Below, piece after piece: positions 22,901-32,144 of a DNA stretch of 64,000 bases. The notes under the pieces are model-generated. The model was not told where the DNA came from. It worked only from the letters and a program-made list of their open reading frames with translations, and did not search any database. A program made the translations under genes and the position numbers. The DNA comes from Lytechinus variegatus (taxonomy: Eukaryota > Echinodermata > Echinoidea > Temnopleuroida > Toxopneustidae), in contig NC_054746.1 in assembly GCF_018143015.1 (NCBI RefSeq), positions 33,011,129 to 33,075,128 of the forward strand, written 5' to 3'. Each line of letters opens with the position of its first letter. Position 1 is the first letter of the stretch.

Positions 22901-24434
22901 CAACCTTCGCTAATTGCTCATATTTGTATTTGATGCTGCTTAACTCTTTCTTAACTCATTCAATAGGTCACACAGGGAAGAAGATAGGTCTACGGCCCTT
23001 GGTTTCAGTAATGTTCTGATGAAACTTGTTGGTAAGATGTTGGTGTGCTTTGTCATTTTTTGTATTAATCGTAGTCTGCAGTTGTTTTCTTTTTTGACCT
23101 AAGCAAGAAGTAGATGTATCAAACAATATTTTCTGTACAAAATACCAAAATACAGAAAAATTCTAAAAAAAATGACGCCAACGCAAAATCTTCTCTCTGA
23201 ATGGCTAGTGAAGATTTACTTGTCTCAAATGCTTTGAAATGCATGGCGCCACCTTCTGATTATAAATGATGCAGTCTTTAATCATTTTTTTTACAGATAT
23301 GTAAATTGCATATTATTACCAAGATAACGACTTTTTGCAATTATGGTGGAATTTTCTGACTCACACGGTCAAGTTGAATGTTGAGGTCTACTACAAATTT
23401 TCAGCACACGAGAGAAGAAAAATGACAATTTGAATCATTCACAGACATGACAGGGTCAGTTGATTTCTCTTCGAGAGCGTTTGTCCGTTATTATGACGGT
23501 TGCAAAGGCCTACATAAAATGGAAAGAGTGAAACTCCACTAGGGCTGTGGCCATCGTTATGGTAACGATCTGCGTAACCAGCTCATACCTCAGTCATCAC
23601 CGAATATTTTATTTTTCATGAAAGCAAGTTTGATTGTGGTGAAACATATGTTTCGTTATATAACTATGGACATTTAAAAAATTCAAATGGATTGGTCAAG
23701 AAGTAGGGGAAAAGAATACGAAAAACCAAGCAGGAAAATGTACTGTTGTAGCTTTCAGAAAGATAGCCAAAGTCTTAGGAGAAATCGAACGATTCCATAC
23801 AAAATTAAATAAATAAGTTATTTCTGTATAACTCTTGCAGCTTTTATACCTGGACCTGTATATTTCGGAGCTATTATCGAGCAGACTTGCCTGCTATTCC
23901 AAGAATCCTGCGGTAAAACCGGGAACTGTTTGGTCTATGACATCAAAGCTTTCAGACTGGTCTTCACTCTCTTTTCATCATGCGGTAGAATTCTAGCCTT
24001 TACATTCTTCTTCATAGCTTTCCTCTCGGTACGCAAACAGAAGAAGGAAGAAGAGGTATTGTCATTTCTTTATGTCTATCAATTTGTTTTGAGAGTGTTG
24101 ATTTGTAATTGCTCTACAGCTTTCAATGTCTCCGGGAGAATAATTTCCTTTATTAAAACGCGAACGTCTTGTATTTATAGGATTTAGAAGACTGCACAGT
24201 AAGAACACTTTTGGGATTATTGATGTTAACGCCGTAGAACTATATTGTATAAATTTAAATTTTTTGTCATTTTTTCGTGATGTAGGCCTATTATGTTTCG
24301 AATTTTACCACATCGAATTTATTTGTGTTGCCTTTGTTTTTGTCCAGGGATTTATAAAGATGCACCCTTTGCCAACAAAACGAACAGCATCAGAAGACCT
24401 AGTCGAGACGGAACGAAAATACACAACAGTCTGA
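7817..24434 (+). CDS. Organic anion transporter, OATP/SLCO family (12 coding exons)
   Basis: OATPs are sodium-independent plasma-membrane exchangers of amphipathic organic anions (bile salts, steroid conjugates, eicosanoids) with 12 membrane helices. Coding exons: 7817-7955, 9528-9779, 10610-10804, 13810-13980, 18237-18620, 19002-19166, 19921-20134, 20959-21151, 21691-21890, 22967-23031, 23841-24055, 24348-24434. They sum to 2280 nt, about 759 residues, close to the usual 650-750, and all phases match. Family evidence: NPWVYV at the first helix, the signature IGAWWLGF near residue 297, a Kazal-type loop (CDCAPDFVPVCGSDG, about 527-556), and a cysteine-rich segment before helix 11. The C-terminus ends TTV, a class I PDZ ligand. 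The start has a good context (AAGATGG). The intron after exon 4 uses a GC donor. Subfamily (SLCO1-6) is not resolved. Confidence 0.92.
8001..9016 (+). mobile_element. Tc1/mariner-like non-autonomous element, copy 1
   Basis: About 1.0 kb bounded by inverted ends: left TATACAATGCGTGTG followed by AAAAAAAAGTTTACACTT, right reverse-complement TATACAGTGCGTATAAAAAA. The TA at each end fits a TA target duplication. A second copy in opposite orientation lies at 14651-17756. No transposase frame is present. It starts only 46 bases after the OATP exon 1 donor. Confidence 0.75.
9528..9779 (+). CDS. OATP exon 2 (helices 1-2)
   Basis: Acceptor TTTTTCTCCAG and donor GTTG|GTAAG. Encodes DEIEIKHHPFFNPWVYV, helix 1, a GGYVSASLSTIEQRF segment and a HFGHSRHRPRIVG loop; these are strongly OATP-like (conserved order: helix 1, 'STIEKRF'-type loop, 'HGKRPR'-type cytoplasmic loop). 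Phase 1 on both sides. Confidence 0.93.
9780..10609 (+). other. OATP intron 2, AT-rich
   Basis: A gene-free intron; its 3' half (about 10290-10600) is low-complexity ATTATT/CATCATT sequence. Nothing else recognised. Confidence 0.6.
10610..10804 (+). CDS. OATP exon 3 (helix 3 and extracellular loop)
   Basis: Acceptor ATATCGTAG; donor CCAC|GTAAGA. Encodes TAFALSGLGTILCALPHFFY and then a hydrophilic extracellular loop with an NET sequon and a cysteine. Phase 1 on both sides. Confidence 0.92.
10833..11500 (+). repeat. Array of about 165-base units with AGGTCA half-sites, copy 1
   Basis: Three diverged units repeat the order: CATCATAACTTTGAAAGTTT, ATGAAACTTG, AATCAAGTATCACT, then AAGGTCAAA(G/T)GTC. 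The ends carry an inverted GTCTCGCCTGCAT-like word (about 10836 and, reversed, about 11476-11488). The family recurs at 38646-39460. It lies just inside OATP intron 3. The half-sites here are mostly degraded (AGGTCAAATGTCA, AGGTCAAAGGTCT). Confidence 0.75.
11501..13809 (+). other. Rest of OATP intron 3
   Basis: AT-rich sequence with no exon-like stretch, containing the perfect hairpin at 11824-11880 and a short poly-G run near 11741. Nothing else recognised. Confidence 0.6.
11824..11880. repeat. Perfect 20-bp hairpin
   Basis: ACCTGTCTGCATCAAAGGTT (11824-11843) is followed after 17 bases by its exact reverse complement (11861-11880). There are no mismatches. It lies in OATP intron 3 and the flanking bases do not extend the stem. 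Confidence 0.9.
13810..13980 (+). CDS. OATP exon 4 (helix 4), GC splice donor
   Basis: Acceptor TATCACCCAG. Encodes EQCDATERSTSG, helix 4 (WILFGQILSGLGTCAQPL) and the YLDDNVKNKRNT loop. The reading frame rejoins exon 5 only if the exon ends ATTCATAG with donor GCAAGAT, a GC-AG intron, giving IFIG|IIFSTF. Phase 1 on both sides. Confidence 0.9.
14194..14333. mobile_element. Small MITE with GCATAAAAG ends
   Basis: About 140 bases with inverted ends CCCGTTGCATAAAAGTTAC and, reversed, GGCCCCCATTGCATAAAAGC. No coding capacity; in OATP intron 4. Confidence 0.6.
14370..14519. mobile_element. Small palindromic MITE with AACACC words
   Basis: About 150 bases. The left arm starts TATCGGAAAACACCAAAGAA and the right arm reversed starts TATCGGAAAACACCAGAGAG; both continue into TGTTGAAACAACA. 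The middle is full of GGTGTT/AACACC words. It lies 36 bases after the preceding MITE. Confidence 0.7.
14745..16868. mobile_element. Nested hAT-like element with 8-base target duplication
   Basis: The element spans 14753-16860, beginning CAGGGGCAGATCCAG and ending CTGGATCCGCCTA. It is flanked by TGGGTATG on both sides (14745-14752, 16861-16868). The uninterrupted copy at 8001-9016 shows the empty site (reverse-strand GTTGGGTTTGGGTCTC), confirming the insertion. Most of the interior is a diverged array of the GCGAGCGCGAAGCGCGAGC motif, plus a polypyrimidine tract at about 16683-16800. No transposase frame is visible. Confidence 0.85.
14949..16640 (+). repeat. Mirror-repeat motif array, about 100-120 base spacing
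   Basis: GCGAGCGCGAAGCGCGAGC or close variants occur at about 14949, 15062 (partial), 15159, 15264, 15386, 15506, 15618, 15717, 15878, 16205, 16317, 16427 and 16621, always in the same orientation. The core reads the same forwards and backwards. Linkers often contain AAATTTTTGACAT and TTTTAAGCACTTTTGTAA words. Confidence 0.85.
17780..18093 (-). mobile_element. tRNA-derived SINE
   Basis: On the minus strand it begins GCCGTGGTGTAGTGGTTCTG (A-box region) and has a B box GTGCGTTCGAATCCCACC. The body contains AAAGCGCTTTGAGCTATTAT and the tail is GAAAACCAGCTATACTTATT. These fit pol III-driven tRNA-headed SINEs of echinoderms as I remember them. A diverged second copy lies at 59541-59880. Confidence 0.8.
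18237..18620 (+). CDS. OATP exon 5 (family signature, central cytoplasmic loop)
   Basis: Acceptor TTTTTTACCCAG; donor TTTCAG|GTGACC. Encodes helix 5 (FALGPTTGFML), the signature IGAWWLGF, helix 6 and a long charged cytoplasmic loop (EDTDVDVDGSKEEKEK). Phase 1 on both sides. A SINE lies about 145 bases upstream and is open in the same frame. Confidence 0.93.
19002..19166 (+). CDS. OATP exon 6 (helix 7)
   Basis: Acceptor TTGTCATTGCAG; donor TTTG|GTAACA. Encodes FFQTLRRIVTNVTAMSVFLA and a FGPKFMYTQFRLPPAKSS loop, matching the region after the central loop in OATPs. Phase 1 on both sides. Confidence 0.9.
19167..19920 (+). other. OATP intron 6
   Basis: AT-rich intron of about 750 bases; no exon-like or repeated structure recognised. 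Confidence 0.6.
19921..20134 (+). CDS. OATP exon 7 (helices 8-9)
   Basis: Acceptor CCACTTTTCAG; donor GTCAG|GTAAGA. Encodes MMMLPGPILGNIFASLIV and a second helix MILMIYTILVILSPVLYW ending before a cysteine. Starts in phase 1 and ends in phase 2. Confidence 0.92.
20302..20872. mobile_element. Foldback element with Tc1-like ends
   Basis: Ends TACAGTGTGCGTAAAAAAACC and reversed TATACCGTGTGAGTAAAACA, flanked by TA. Inside, about 125 bases (20391-20517) are repeated inverted at about 20720-20845, sharing GATTTGCGCCAAAGTAAGGC and TTATTTATGTGGTATGTATT. The right arm lacks a stretch of about 50 bases present on the left. It sits in OATP intron 7 and ends about 87 bases before exon 8. Confidence 0.75.
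20959..21151 (+). CDS. OATP exon 8 (Kazal-type extracellular domain)
   Basis: Acceptor TTTTCAACAG; donor CAACG|GTGAGA. Encodes the cysteine-rich large extracellular loop: CNVECDC, PVCGSDGLTYATACHAGC. The spacing matches the Kazal-like fold conserved in OATP loop 9-10. Ends in phase 0. Confidence 0.93.
21152..21690 (+). other. OATP intron 8
   Basis: Gene-free intron; only short open frames on both strands, with no recognised family or clear repeat. Confidence 0.5.
21691..21890 (+). CDS. OATP exon 9 (rest of cysteine-rich loop, helix 10)
   Basis: Acceptor AACCTCACAG; donor TTTCG|GTAATA. Encodes ECSCIPKIYHNTTIVGED, GECPWSCDRLYYF and a membrane helix. It carries an NTT sequon. Phase 0 in, phase 2 out. 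Confidence 0.93.
21891..22966 (+). other. OATP intron 9 with a repeat remnant
   Basis: Contains, near 22590-22705, a diverged stretch (CATAGCTTCGTTATTCCTTG, then a GATCTTGATAAAATTTTTAG word) resembling one arm of the palindromic elements at 32268 and 50501. A poly-G run lies at about 22860. Nothing else recognised. Confidence 0.5.
22967..23031 (+). CDS. OATP exon 10 (short, 65 bases)
   Basis: Acceptor TTCAATAG; donor GTTG|GTAAGA. Encodes SHREEDRSTALGFSNVLMKL, the equivalent of the 'V..EDRSFALG.Q' cytoplasmic loop of OATPs. Phase 2 in, phase 1 out. Confidence 0.9.
23032..23840 (+). other. OATP intron 10
   Basis: Gene-free; no exon-like or repeat structure recognised. Confidence 0.5.
23841..24055 (+). 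CDS. OATP exon 11 (last helices)
   Basis: Acceptor AACTCTTGCAG; donor GAAGAG|GTATTG. Encodes FIPGPVYFGAIIEQTCLLFQ, a CGKTGNCLVYD motif and the final helix, then KQKKEEE. These are typical OATP C-terminal landmarks. Phase 1 in, phase 0 out. Confidence 0.93.
24348..24434 (+). CDS. OATP exon 12 (cytoplasmic tail and stop)
   Basis: Acceptor TTTTTGTCCAG. Encodes 28 residues ending ETERKYTTV then TGA. The last three residues T-T-V fit a class I PDZ ligand (S/T-X-V). Confidence 0.85.
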   Translation, partial: GFIKMHPLPTKRTASEDLVETERKYTTV

Positions 24435-25009
24435 AGTCTCCTTCAAGAACCCATATTTCATAAAGGGATGGGGTCAATCGATATAGCTCACGTTCTCACC
24501 TCAGACTTATTATGTTTCTTTTATAAGAGCCAAATCGATGTCGAGCAAGGTAGCAACCCCCATTACCTTGCCAAGCAAGATCGTACCATGGAGCTAGTAG
24601 CTCCATGATCGTACAAGCCCAGAATCGGTTCCACCAAGTCGGTATACTCAAGGGGTCGTTATATTGATATTAAACCTGGCTTTGAAGTATACAGAAGTGG
24701 CATTTATCGTTGCCTTAGGTACTTACTGCCGAACTGATTAAAAACCCAATCAAGTAATTTTTCACAAAGTATTTGGGGTCAATATGAATTTATAGGGGTG
24801 ATCTTACTCCCTACTAGAGAAGTTTGGACATGTCCAAAATATGTGAATAGAAACCTGCGGAGGGAGGTTGAGTCTCGAGTCGGTGAAGTAGATTGATCCT
24901 GATTTCCTTGCTGAGCTTGCCCAACCAGGTTGAATCTACCATGATCTGGCTTGATCAACTGAATAAGTTGGGTACTGAGCTGGAACCTAACGTCATATGT
25001 CATTTCCAC

Positions 25010-25420
25010 TGAAGTAAACGTTTTATTCCCAATTCGTCTAATGCCAAATTCGTCCAATTGCCAACTCGTCTATACTACATCATTTGGTCTATAAGTTCGT
25101 CCACTCACCACATGGTCTACTTTCATTTAGTCTAATGCCCTTCAATCTCATAACCAGTTGGTCGAATAGCCAGTTATATAGTCCATATACCATTTGGTTT
25201 AATTGGATAAGTGTTAAATTGTGCAAAATTAATAAAATATAAATGGATATTAGACCAACTGCATGGTTATGGGACGAAATTGTGATTAGACGAAGTGATG
25301 ATTGGACCAAACGGTTATTGGACCAAATGATTGTTAGACGAAATGTTGATGGACGGAATGGCATTAGACTAAATGAAAGTAGACCATGAAGTGAGTGGAC
25401 GAGTTGGCATTTTATTAGGC
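25010..25420. repeat. Inverted repeat built from TTAGACNAAATG-like words
   Basis: The left half repeats words such as TCGTCTAATGCC, TTGGTCTA and CGTCCA. The right half repeats their complements (ATTAGACGAA, ATTGGACCAAATG, GGACGAGTTGGCATT). The whole is an imperfect palindrome centred near 25220, made from a roughly 12-base vocabulary with changing letters. Confidence 0.75.
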
Positions 25421-26710
25421 GAGCATGGCCAATGGATTGTCAAAGTGTATAGCCCAATCTTCCTCTTGGACAAGTAAGCGTTTGAATGCAAAAATGAACC
25501 CTGCATGAGGACTTAAGTCTTTTTCCATAAAATTTCCTACAAACGATAACTCGTTTCATACAGACTTAAATCGTGATTTTTAGATTGACTGATTGTAAAT
25601 TTGTCATCGATATTTTCCATTCGTAATGGATAGAAAGTTTTATGAAAAATAACACTCAAAGATTACAAAAAGTGCATGTTAAAACGACTTGAATGACCAT
25701 CAAGAAGAAAAGTTCTGATGCGCTACATGGTCAATGATGTGAAGAATTGATATTTAATTTACAAAAACAAAGAATGCAAATATTATGAATAAAAGGATGA
25801 ATGAGCAACCTTGTTGAATAAGGGCAATAAAAAAAGCATTTATAACTTTTACTCTTAATTGCTCATAACAAGATACGTATGAAATTCGGTAGCAATATCA
25901 TGTTCTGTTTGAGAACCCGTATTATTTTTCATCTTTCGGAATAATGCCTGGTATTACCTCAGTGACATCGTCAAAGTGTTTCCATTAGGCCAACTCAGGG
26001 GCAGACCAAACTAACTGATCAAAATGTAATTTCCAGTGAGTCAACCTTGGGCAGCACTCGATGTAGAGTTTCTTTGTTAACAAATGTTATTGGATAGTAA
26101 AATCGTAGATATAGTAATGAAAAATTTTCATCACTGTACGATTTTAATTATTTAACTTTTGAAAACAAACGATCCAAAATGCGACTAATGAAATCAAATC
26201 CAACAGCCAGTTTATTATCATATTTCATTGCAGTTAGTCTTTATTAGTGAAAAAGAATTTGAAATCACATCTCTGACATTTTTATTAAACTCTGAATTAA
26301 TGGTTTAAATTATGTAGTTACAGTAGGCATATATTTATTTTTACTTGACAACTAACATGCTTAAGGTATCACGTACTGTCCCCATGGTAATTTTTTGTTT
26401 AGTATTTACGTTAATTATTTCTGCATGAATCTAATTGTTTATACTTCCTTTTAAAAGAAATATGAGATGTCCCCATTAGATTAGGCCTATGGGCCTTCAT
26501 CCGAAAAGGTCGTATAGTCAATTTTGGTTCCCCCCCCCAAAAAAAAAAAAAAACGATTTTGAGATTTTTGCAGAAATAAAAGTAAAGGTTCTATTTTATT
26601 CATCACTAAATTTTTATGCAGCAATTTAGTTTAGTTTTTGAGATATGAGGGGATTTTCACGGCGATGCCATACAAATTGTTAATAAATTGCGCAAATCCC
26701 TTTGGAAACG

Positions 26711-27204
26711 TGTACTGTAACACTGATACCGTGTTTACACATGACTCGGCTCGAGTGTTGAATCCTCAAGCAGGGTCGACGTCGAACGCTGCGAAGAGGG
26801 CATGCTGTGATCGCGTTTATACGTACATATAAAAAGGCGAGTTCAACACGGCTCGCGGATCTCGAACGGAAGAAGAATTATGACGTCGCAAATTAAAGGC
26901 GGGAAATTCACCGCCGGAATCGAATCTTGTCCGTGCGAACAACAACAATGCCAAAAGTGAAGCGCGCGCAGTGACCTAGGTCAAGAGGGTTCGACACGGC
27001 TTTCTGTTTACACACGAAAAAATTGCCGAGTCTGACTCGGCTCGCGGGTTGAAACCTACGATTTTGGCGGATCAGAAAAGCCGTGTTCGACACGGCTCGC
27101 GGATCACAGTGATCGCGTTTACACAGCATAAAATTGCCGTGTTCGACACGGCTCGCGTGTCGAACCCCCGAGCCGTGTCCCTGTGTAAACACGGTATGAG
27201 TGAT
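26711..27204. mobile_element. MITE with ACCGTGTTTACACA ends and ACACGGCTCG repeats
   Basis: Ends CACTGATACCGTGTTTACAC and reversed CACTCATACCGTGTTTACAC. Inside, GTTCGACACGGCTCGCG or variants recur (about 26842, 26985, 27035, 27080, 27138), each near a GTTTACAC word. GC-rich compared with its surroundings; no frame of note. Confidence 0.7.
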
Positions 27205-27210
27205 ACGACA

Positions 27211-27337
27211 TTTGACTGACCGCGATTTCAATGCGCGCGGTCAGCCAAACCGTATTGGGCACTGCATTGACTTTGAAAAGCGATACGACGTTTTGACCGA
27301 TCACGTGCATTGGAATCGCGGTCAATCAAAACGTTGT
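27211..27337. repeat. Inverted repeat with GACCGCGATT arms
   Basis: TTTGACTGACCGCGATTTCA at about 27211 and reversed TTTTGATTGACCGCGATTCC at about 27335 form arms around a spacer of about 75 bases, directly following the 26711-27204 element. Confidence 0.55.
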
Positions 27338-29159
27338 GTCCCCTTTTCCCTATGTCATTTTTATACAGGGAAAATCTAAGCCGCTCACACCAAAATTAAA
27401 AGCATGTAGTTCTTTTGCGATATTTTCTCCGATCCTTAGTTTGTGTAAAAATAAGGATACCAATGTCAAGCAATTGTCTTGGTCTTTCCAACCATGTATT
27501 GACTAGCAATGAATATGTTGTAAAGCTGGGGAACTAAGTGTAAAAATTATAGTAAACATAGAAGTCGATTTTCTCTTAAATGTGTTTGCACCGTCGTATA
27601 CGACGGTTCGGATGACCGCCGATGATATGATTGTATAATGTCATTTTTTTCGCATTTTACATTTTTATTTCAAAATTGATATAGATGTATAAAATTATAA
27701 TTTAATCATCTTGAAATATCTTGTAATTGAATTTTAAAGTAAATAAATTCTGCCACGTTGAATAAACTTTCGAAATGTGATTAACTTTGTATTCTGTTTT
27801 GGTATGATAAATACGGAAAATGTTACATATTGGCCTGAACATTACAATCACACAAACTAACACACACGCACACCTCCACACATAACGAATCGAGTAAACA
27901 AGTGAAATTATGGCCTCCGTGATGTGAATACTATATACACTCACACACATACAACACAACACAAAATAATCATACAAGAAAAAGAATGGTTTTGGGGGCT
28001 GATCTCTTGCACCTTCATCCGAAGATGCGAAACGGCATTGTGGGTACAGAACTTGTTTAAACGCAACCCCCAAAATCAGTTGCAAGTCCCAAAATGCGCG
28101 CCGTTGATTGGTTGAAAATGAAGTTACGGATGATTTTTGGAGTTGCGATTGATTGTAACTCTTTCAACAACGGGCCCCAGGATTTCAAACCCCGGGCCTT
28201 CATGCGTCCTGATGCAGCAAATGAATTACACAAGGGAAAGTGAAACATATTTAGCATGAATGTAGGCTTTCGTTATATAAAAAAATAGTGCATATATATA
28301 GTTACCACTTTGATTGGCTTTGTAAGTTAAGAAAATTAAGATAAGTGTCAAGAATATTTAACCTTCTGTTCTACAAAAAATATTTATCAACTTTCATCAA
28401 CTCGGGATAATCAAAATAAAAAAAATAATAAAAATCAGAATTTGCCAAACCTAACTTATATGAAATTCTGCAAATCGTTCATTCAATTGGGTAGGCCTAT
28501 ATACTGCTTATATCTACCAGCAATTATGACAACTGTAATTATATATTTTAACGCAGTGCGGCCGAACTGAATAATGTTTCTAAATCAAAACTAAAACAAA
28601 AGAAAGAAATATCCATACAAACGTTACCTTCTGACCCTCTTTGTATTGGAATATTGTTTTAATTTCAACTGAGAGCAAATAAAACTTTTAAAAGCCAAAA
28701 TTACAACTGTTCACTATCAATCATATTCCCTCAGCTGAACGGAGACTGAATTTATATTGCACTGCATTGTGTATTCGTTGAATCGTTTACCTGTTTACTA
28801 AAATTACTAAAATCAGACCAAATGAATTCTAAGAATGAAAATGTTAAAAATGCATTGTTTTTGGTTACCCTCGATGAGAATAGAAGCGGCTTTTATCTTG
28901 TTTTTAATTGATTTCCAAAAAGAAACATGAATTATTCAGAGATCATGAATTGCATTAACGATCGTGGACTTTTTTAAGTGACGTAATTTAGAACACACCC
29001 CTTATTTCCTAGTAACACGAGAGGCAGCAACTTTCTAACCAATAGGAGCGTGTGATGAATTTGCTTAAGAAGGACGTGAACGTTTGATTATTCACGCCCC
29101 TAATTATGGTAATTGACGAGTGTTGGATCGTGGATGGCTTGTGGTTGAACCAGAAACCG

Positions 29160-29243
29160 TTTGATCTTCTGACTAGCACCCTCATCTACAGAATAAAGTG
29201 AAATTCCTTAGACCTTGTCGTGAAAACAATACTTAGAACTAAG
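29160..29243 (+). promoter_or_regulatory. Candidate 5' untranslated exon of the choline transporter
   Basis: A strong splice donor (CTAAG|GTAAGTG) ends at 29243. The choline transporter start exon has an acceptor (CATCAATACAG) 27 bases before its ATG, which implies an upstream untranslated exon. A CCAAT word lies at about 29038. The exon start is unknown; the link is an inference. Confidence 0.35.
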
Positions 29244-30868
29244 GTAAGTGGATTTTTTCTTCTATTTCGATATACGTTCATGTTCTTTCGTTGAATACAA
29301 AACGCCTCTGGCAGTCTCGCCTGCATTGCGCTATTCAATAAGGCAGCAGTCATAGCAGTGCTGACCCTTACTGACTTTTAAACAACTAAAAAGGTGATTG
29401 ATTTAAAAAATATATTTTTAGAGTGTGTGGTTCCAGGCACATAGGCTATCAGAATAAAAAAAGCAGTAATCCTTATGCTAATAAACAATACGACACTCGA
29501 GTCTTTTAAATTAGAATTGAATATTGAGATTCCTAAGGTTGTAAAAAAAATACCTTTGTGTAACCATTGATTTAAAATTAACTTGGAAATTCACATACTG
29601 TACAAGAAATAGATATGAAAATATTGAGGAATATTGGTATTTCATCCACATTAAGTTACTATTTACTAGCTGATATTATTACGAATGTCGCATTCCACAC
29701 TTGTTTTGCCTAAATAATTGTAACGTAGTTTGGGGGAAGTAACCTAAAGAAACTGGTTTAAAATATAGAATCATATTTTAAGCAAACCCAATATCAAAAG
29801 TTAGCGTACTATACTCAAGGCTAAAGCTATTTGCTTTAATAAAATATTACAACCACCAGCAATCATTTTTATTTATCAGTTTATCATTCGACTTATGCCA
29901 ATTAGAATTTATGTAAATACACACTCCTCTTCATTGATACATTTGCCAAGACACAGGACATATTCTTATCAACAAAATATTCGTTTTATAGTTCCGAAAA
30001 AGTAGAACAATTTATTATCTAATGACATCAGAAATGCAACCATCTTTAAATTGCTTTGAGATAAACTTAAGAGAAACTCGCAGGAGGGTCCTAGATTGAA
30101 TGATTTGCTTAGTTTCAGTGTGGGATATTTGGCTAGACGATAAATTAACTGTTTCACAGTTGTTGGTGTTGTTGTTCGTTTTGAAAACAAGGTGGTTCAC
30201 GAACCATGAGTTTCGCCTATAATGATTTCGCTATCAATAAAAAATCAGTATACAATATGTTTCGACCTATAGATGACCTTTGACCTTAAATCCTCATGAA
30301 CACACATGTATAATTCAAGGATCATTTGAAAGTGTAAACACAATTTATGCAAAAATAAAGGAGAACAAGTTGAACAAAAGCTTGAAAAGGGATGGACATG
30401 AAATCATTTGACATTTTGACCTCATCATCTTCATGGGGACAAATTACCCAAGGATCATTTGCACCAAGCGCGATCATAATTGATGCAGAAATGAAGAAAT
30501 GAGAGCAAGCAAGATGAACAAAAACTTTAACATTTTTGTAGCAGACTAACCCCAAACACCTGTACAATGAATGAGTTAAACTTGGATTTAACTTTATTAT
30601 CGTTAACAGGAAATTTGCCCTTCACCTGGTGCATTGCAAATACAAACGTTTACACCGAAAATTAAGTGTACAAATTAGATGACAAATATTAACCAATTAT
30701 ACATGCCAGCAAAAAAATCCACTTAGTATTAATAGGTTTATTGCCTAATTATTTGTTAACAGTAAATTGTATTATTGAATTGAAATAATCCGGGCATTCA
30801 TTCAATGATTAATTGATTAATTATTTTGCTAGATAATTAAATATTGTTTGTTTTTAAATATTTACTAT

Positions 30869-31160
30869 GGCCCGTATTCTGAAGTCGGGTTTAACTTAGA
30901 CCGTGGTCTAACTTTGTGCTAAAATTATGTGAAGCCAAAAGTGTCAAAATTTTTATTAAGTTCTATGTGTCTTATGTATACTTTGCTCTTTCCTGATTCA
31001 TCGATGGTGAAGACAATCATCTATTTATACTTCCTAAACGATTATAAATGATTTGAGAGCAAAATCAGCTGAAATATGATATCTCTACTGTTAATGATTT
31101 ATATTTAAACCACAAATTTTAACCTGAGTTTAAGTTAACCCCGACTTCAGAATACGGGCC
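30869..31160. mobile_element. MITE with GGCCCGTATTCTGAAGTCGG ends, copy 1
   Basis: Inverted ends GGCCCGTATTCTGAAGTCGG (30869) and the same reversed at 31160, about 290 bases, flanked by TAT on both sides. A related copy lies at 63370-63689. No coding capacity. Confidence 0.8.
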
Positions 31161-31978
31161 TATGAATTTGGATTCCTGTCATTCTACTTAGCACTGTGAA
31201 CACACTTTGAGACACTGAGTTCTTTCCACTTGCTGCCAATTAAGCATTATTATCTAGAAAAAAAATCTTCATACTGCTACGTCCGTTTTTCAAAGTCATA
31301 TTCAATAAAAGTCGTTCATGAAAAACACGGATGCATAAAAACACACACACATAAGCTTTTTCAGAAAAATACAACATAATTATTTTGTAAAGTGATAACA
31401 CAGAAATTCTTATGTAATTCAACTGAAATATTACCAGAAATCTGTAAGGTCCCAGATACCGATTTTCTGTAATTTTACACAATACCTGTAAAACTCAACT
31501 ACACATTGTAGTAAGATAATGTTCTCGACAATCTGCTGCAGGAACTTCTTGGACTTTTTAAAGAAGACATTATCGAACCGTGTAATTCAGCCAAATTCAT
31601 ATTCGTTGTCTCTTTTATATTTCATGAATCATACCAACCAAGATCTTGGGAGTAAACATCAGGAATCCTCACATATGCAAAATATAAAATCTGGAATAAA
31701 ATTTAGAATAAGATTAATAATTATAAATTTACGCATAATTCCAATACTGTCACAATTGAATGCAAAGAGCAAATCGATTTATTTGGAGTATTCAATTTAC
31801 AGATTGCTGCTTTTACTTTGCCCGTTTCCTTCGTTTTGGCACAATATAATAATAATCTAGCCAGGACTAAAAGCAATTCAGTTTATTTCAATGATAAAAA
31901 TTTTGAGAACTCACTCTTTAACTCTTGTATTTAATTGGTGCATCAATACAGCTTAACGTTCTAACCTGTGGTGTGATC

Positions 31979-32144
31979 ATGGCGGTTCACTGGGGTGGGG
32001 TTGCTGGGATGATATTCTTTTACCTGATCATCTTGGCCGTGGGAATATGGGCCTCAAGGAAGACAAAACGTGCTAGTGGGACAGAAGGAGTGATGGTGGC
32101 AGGACGAGATTTTGGATGGTGTATCGGTCTTTTTACTTTGATCG
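31979..32144 (+). CDS. SLC5A7: Choline transporter coding exon 1 (helix 1)
   Basis: Starts [20 protein letters not shown], matching the CHT N-terminus in length and pattern, then a VAGRDFGW segment like the family's 'VGGRDIG'. Donor ATCG|GTGAGT, phase 1. An acceptor (CAATACAG) at 31951 suggests the exon starts at 31952. Confidence 0.92.

Larger units (their letters stand above)
24435..31951. other. Intergenic region between OATP and choline transporter genes
   Basis: No coding exon recognised. The OATP 3' untranslated region should begin here; candidate AATAAA signals are at 25231-25236 (inside a repeat) and 25788-25793. The region holds inverted-repeat elements (25010-25420, 26711-27204, 27211-27337, 30869-31160) and a candidate untranslated first exon of the choline transporter gene ending at 29243, with a CCAAT word near 29038. 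Confidence 0.6.

Noticed and set aside
24587..24607. Palindrome CATGGAGCTAGTAGCTCCATG
   Set aside because: A 10-bp stem with one central base; short enough to arise by chance, and no nearby feature gives it a role.
27924..28115. Overlapping frames around 27.7-28.25 kb
   Set aside because: Frames on both strands are unremarkable and match no family; CA-rich simple sequence explains part of them.
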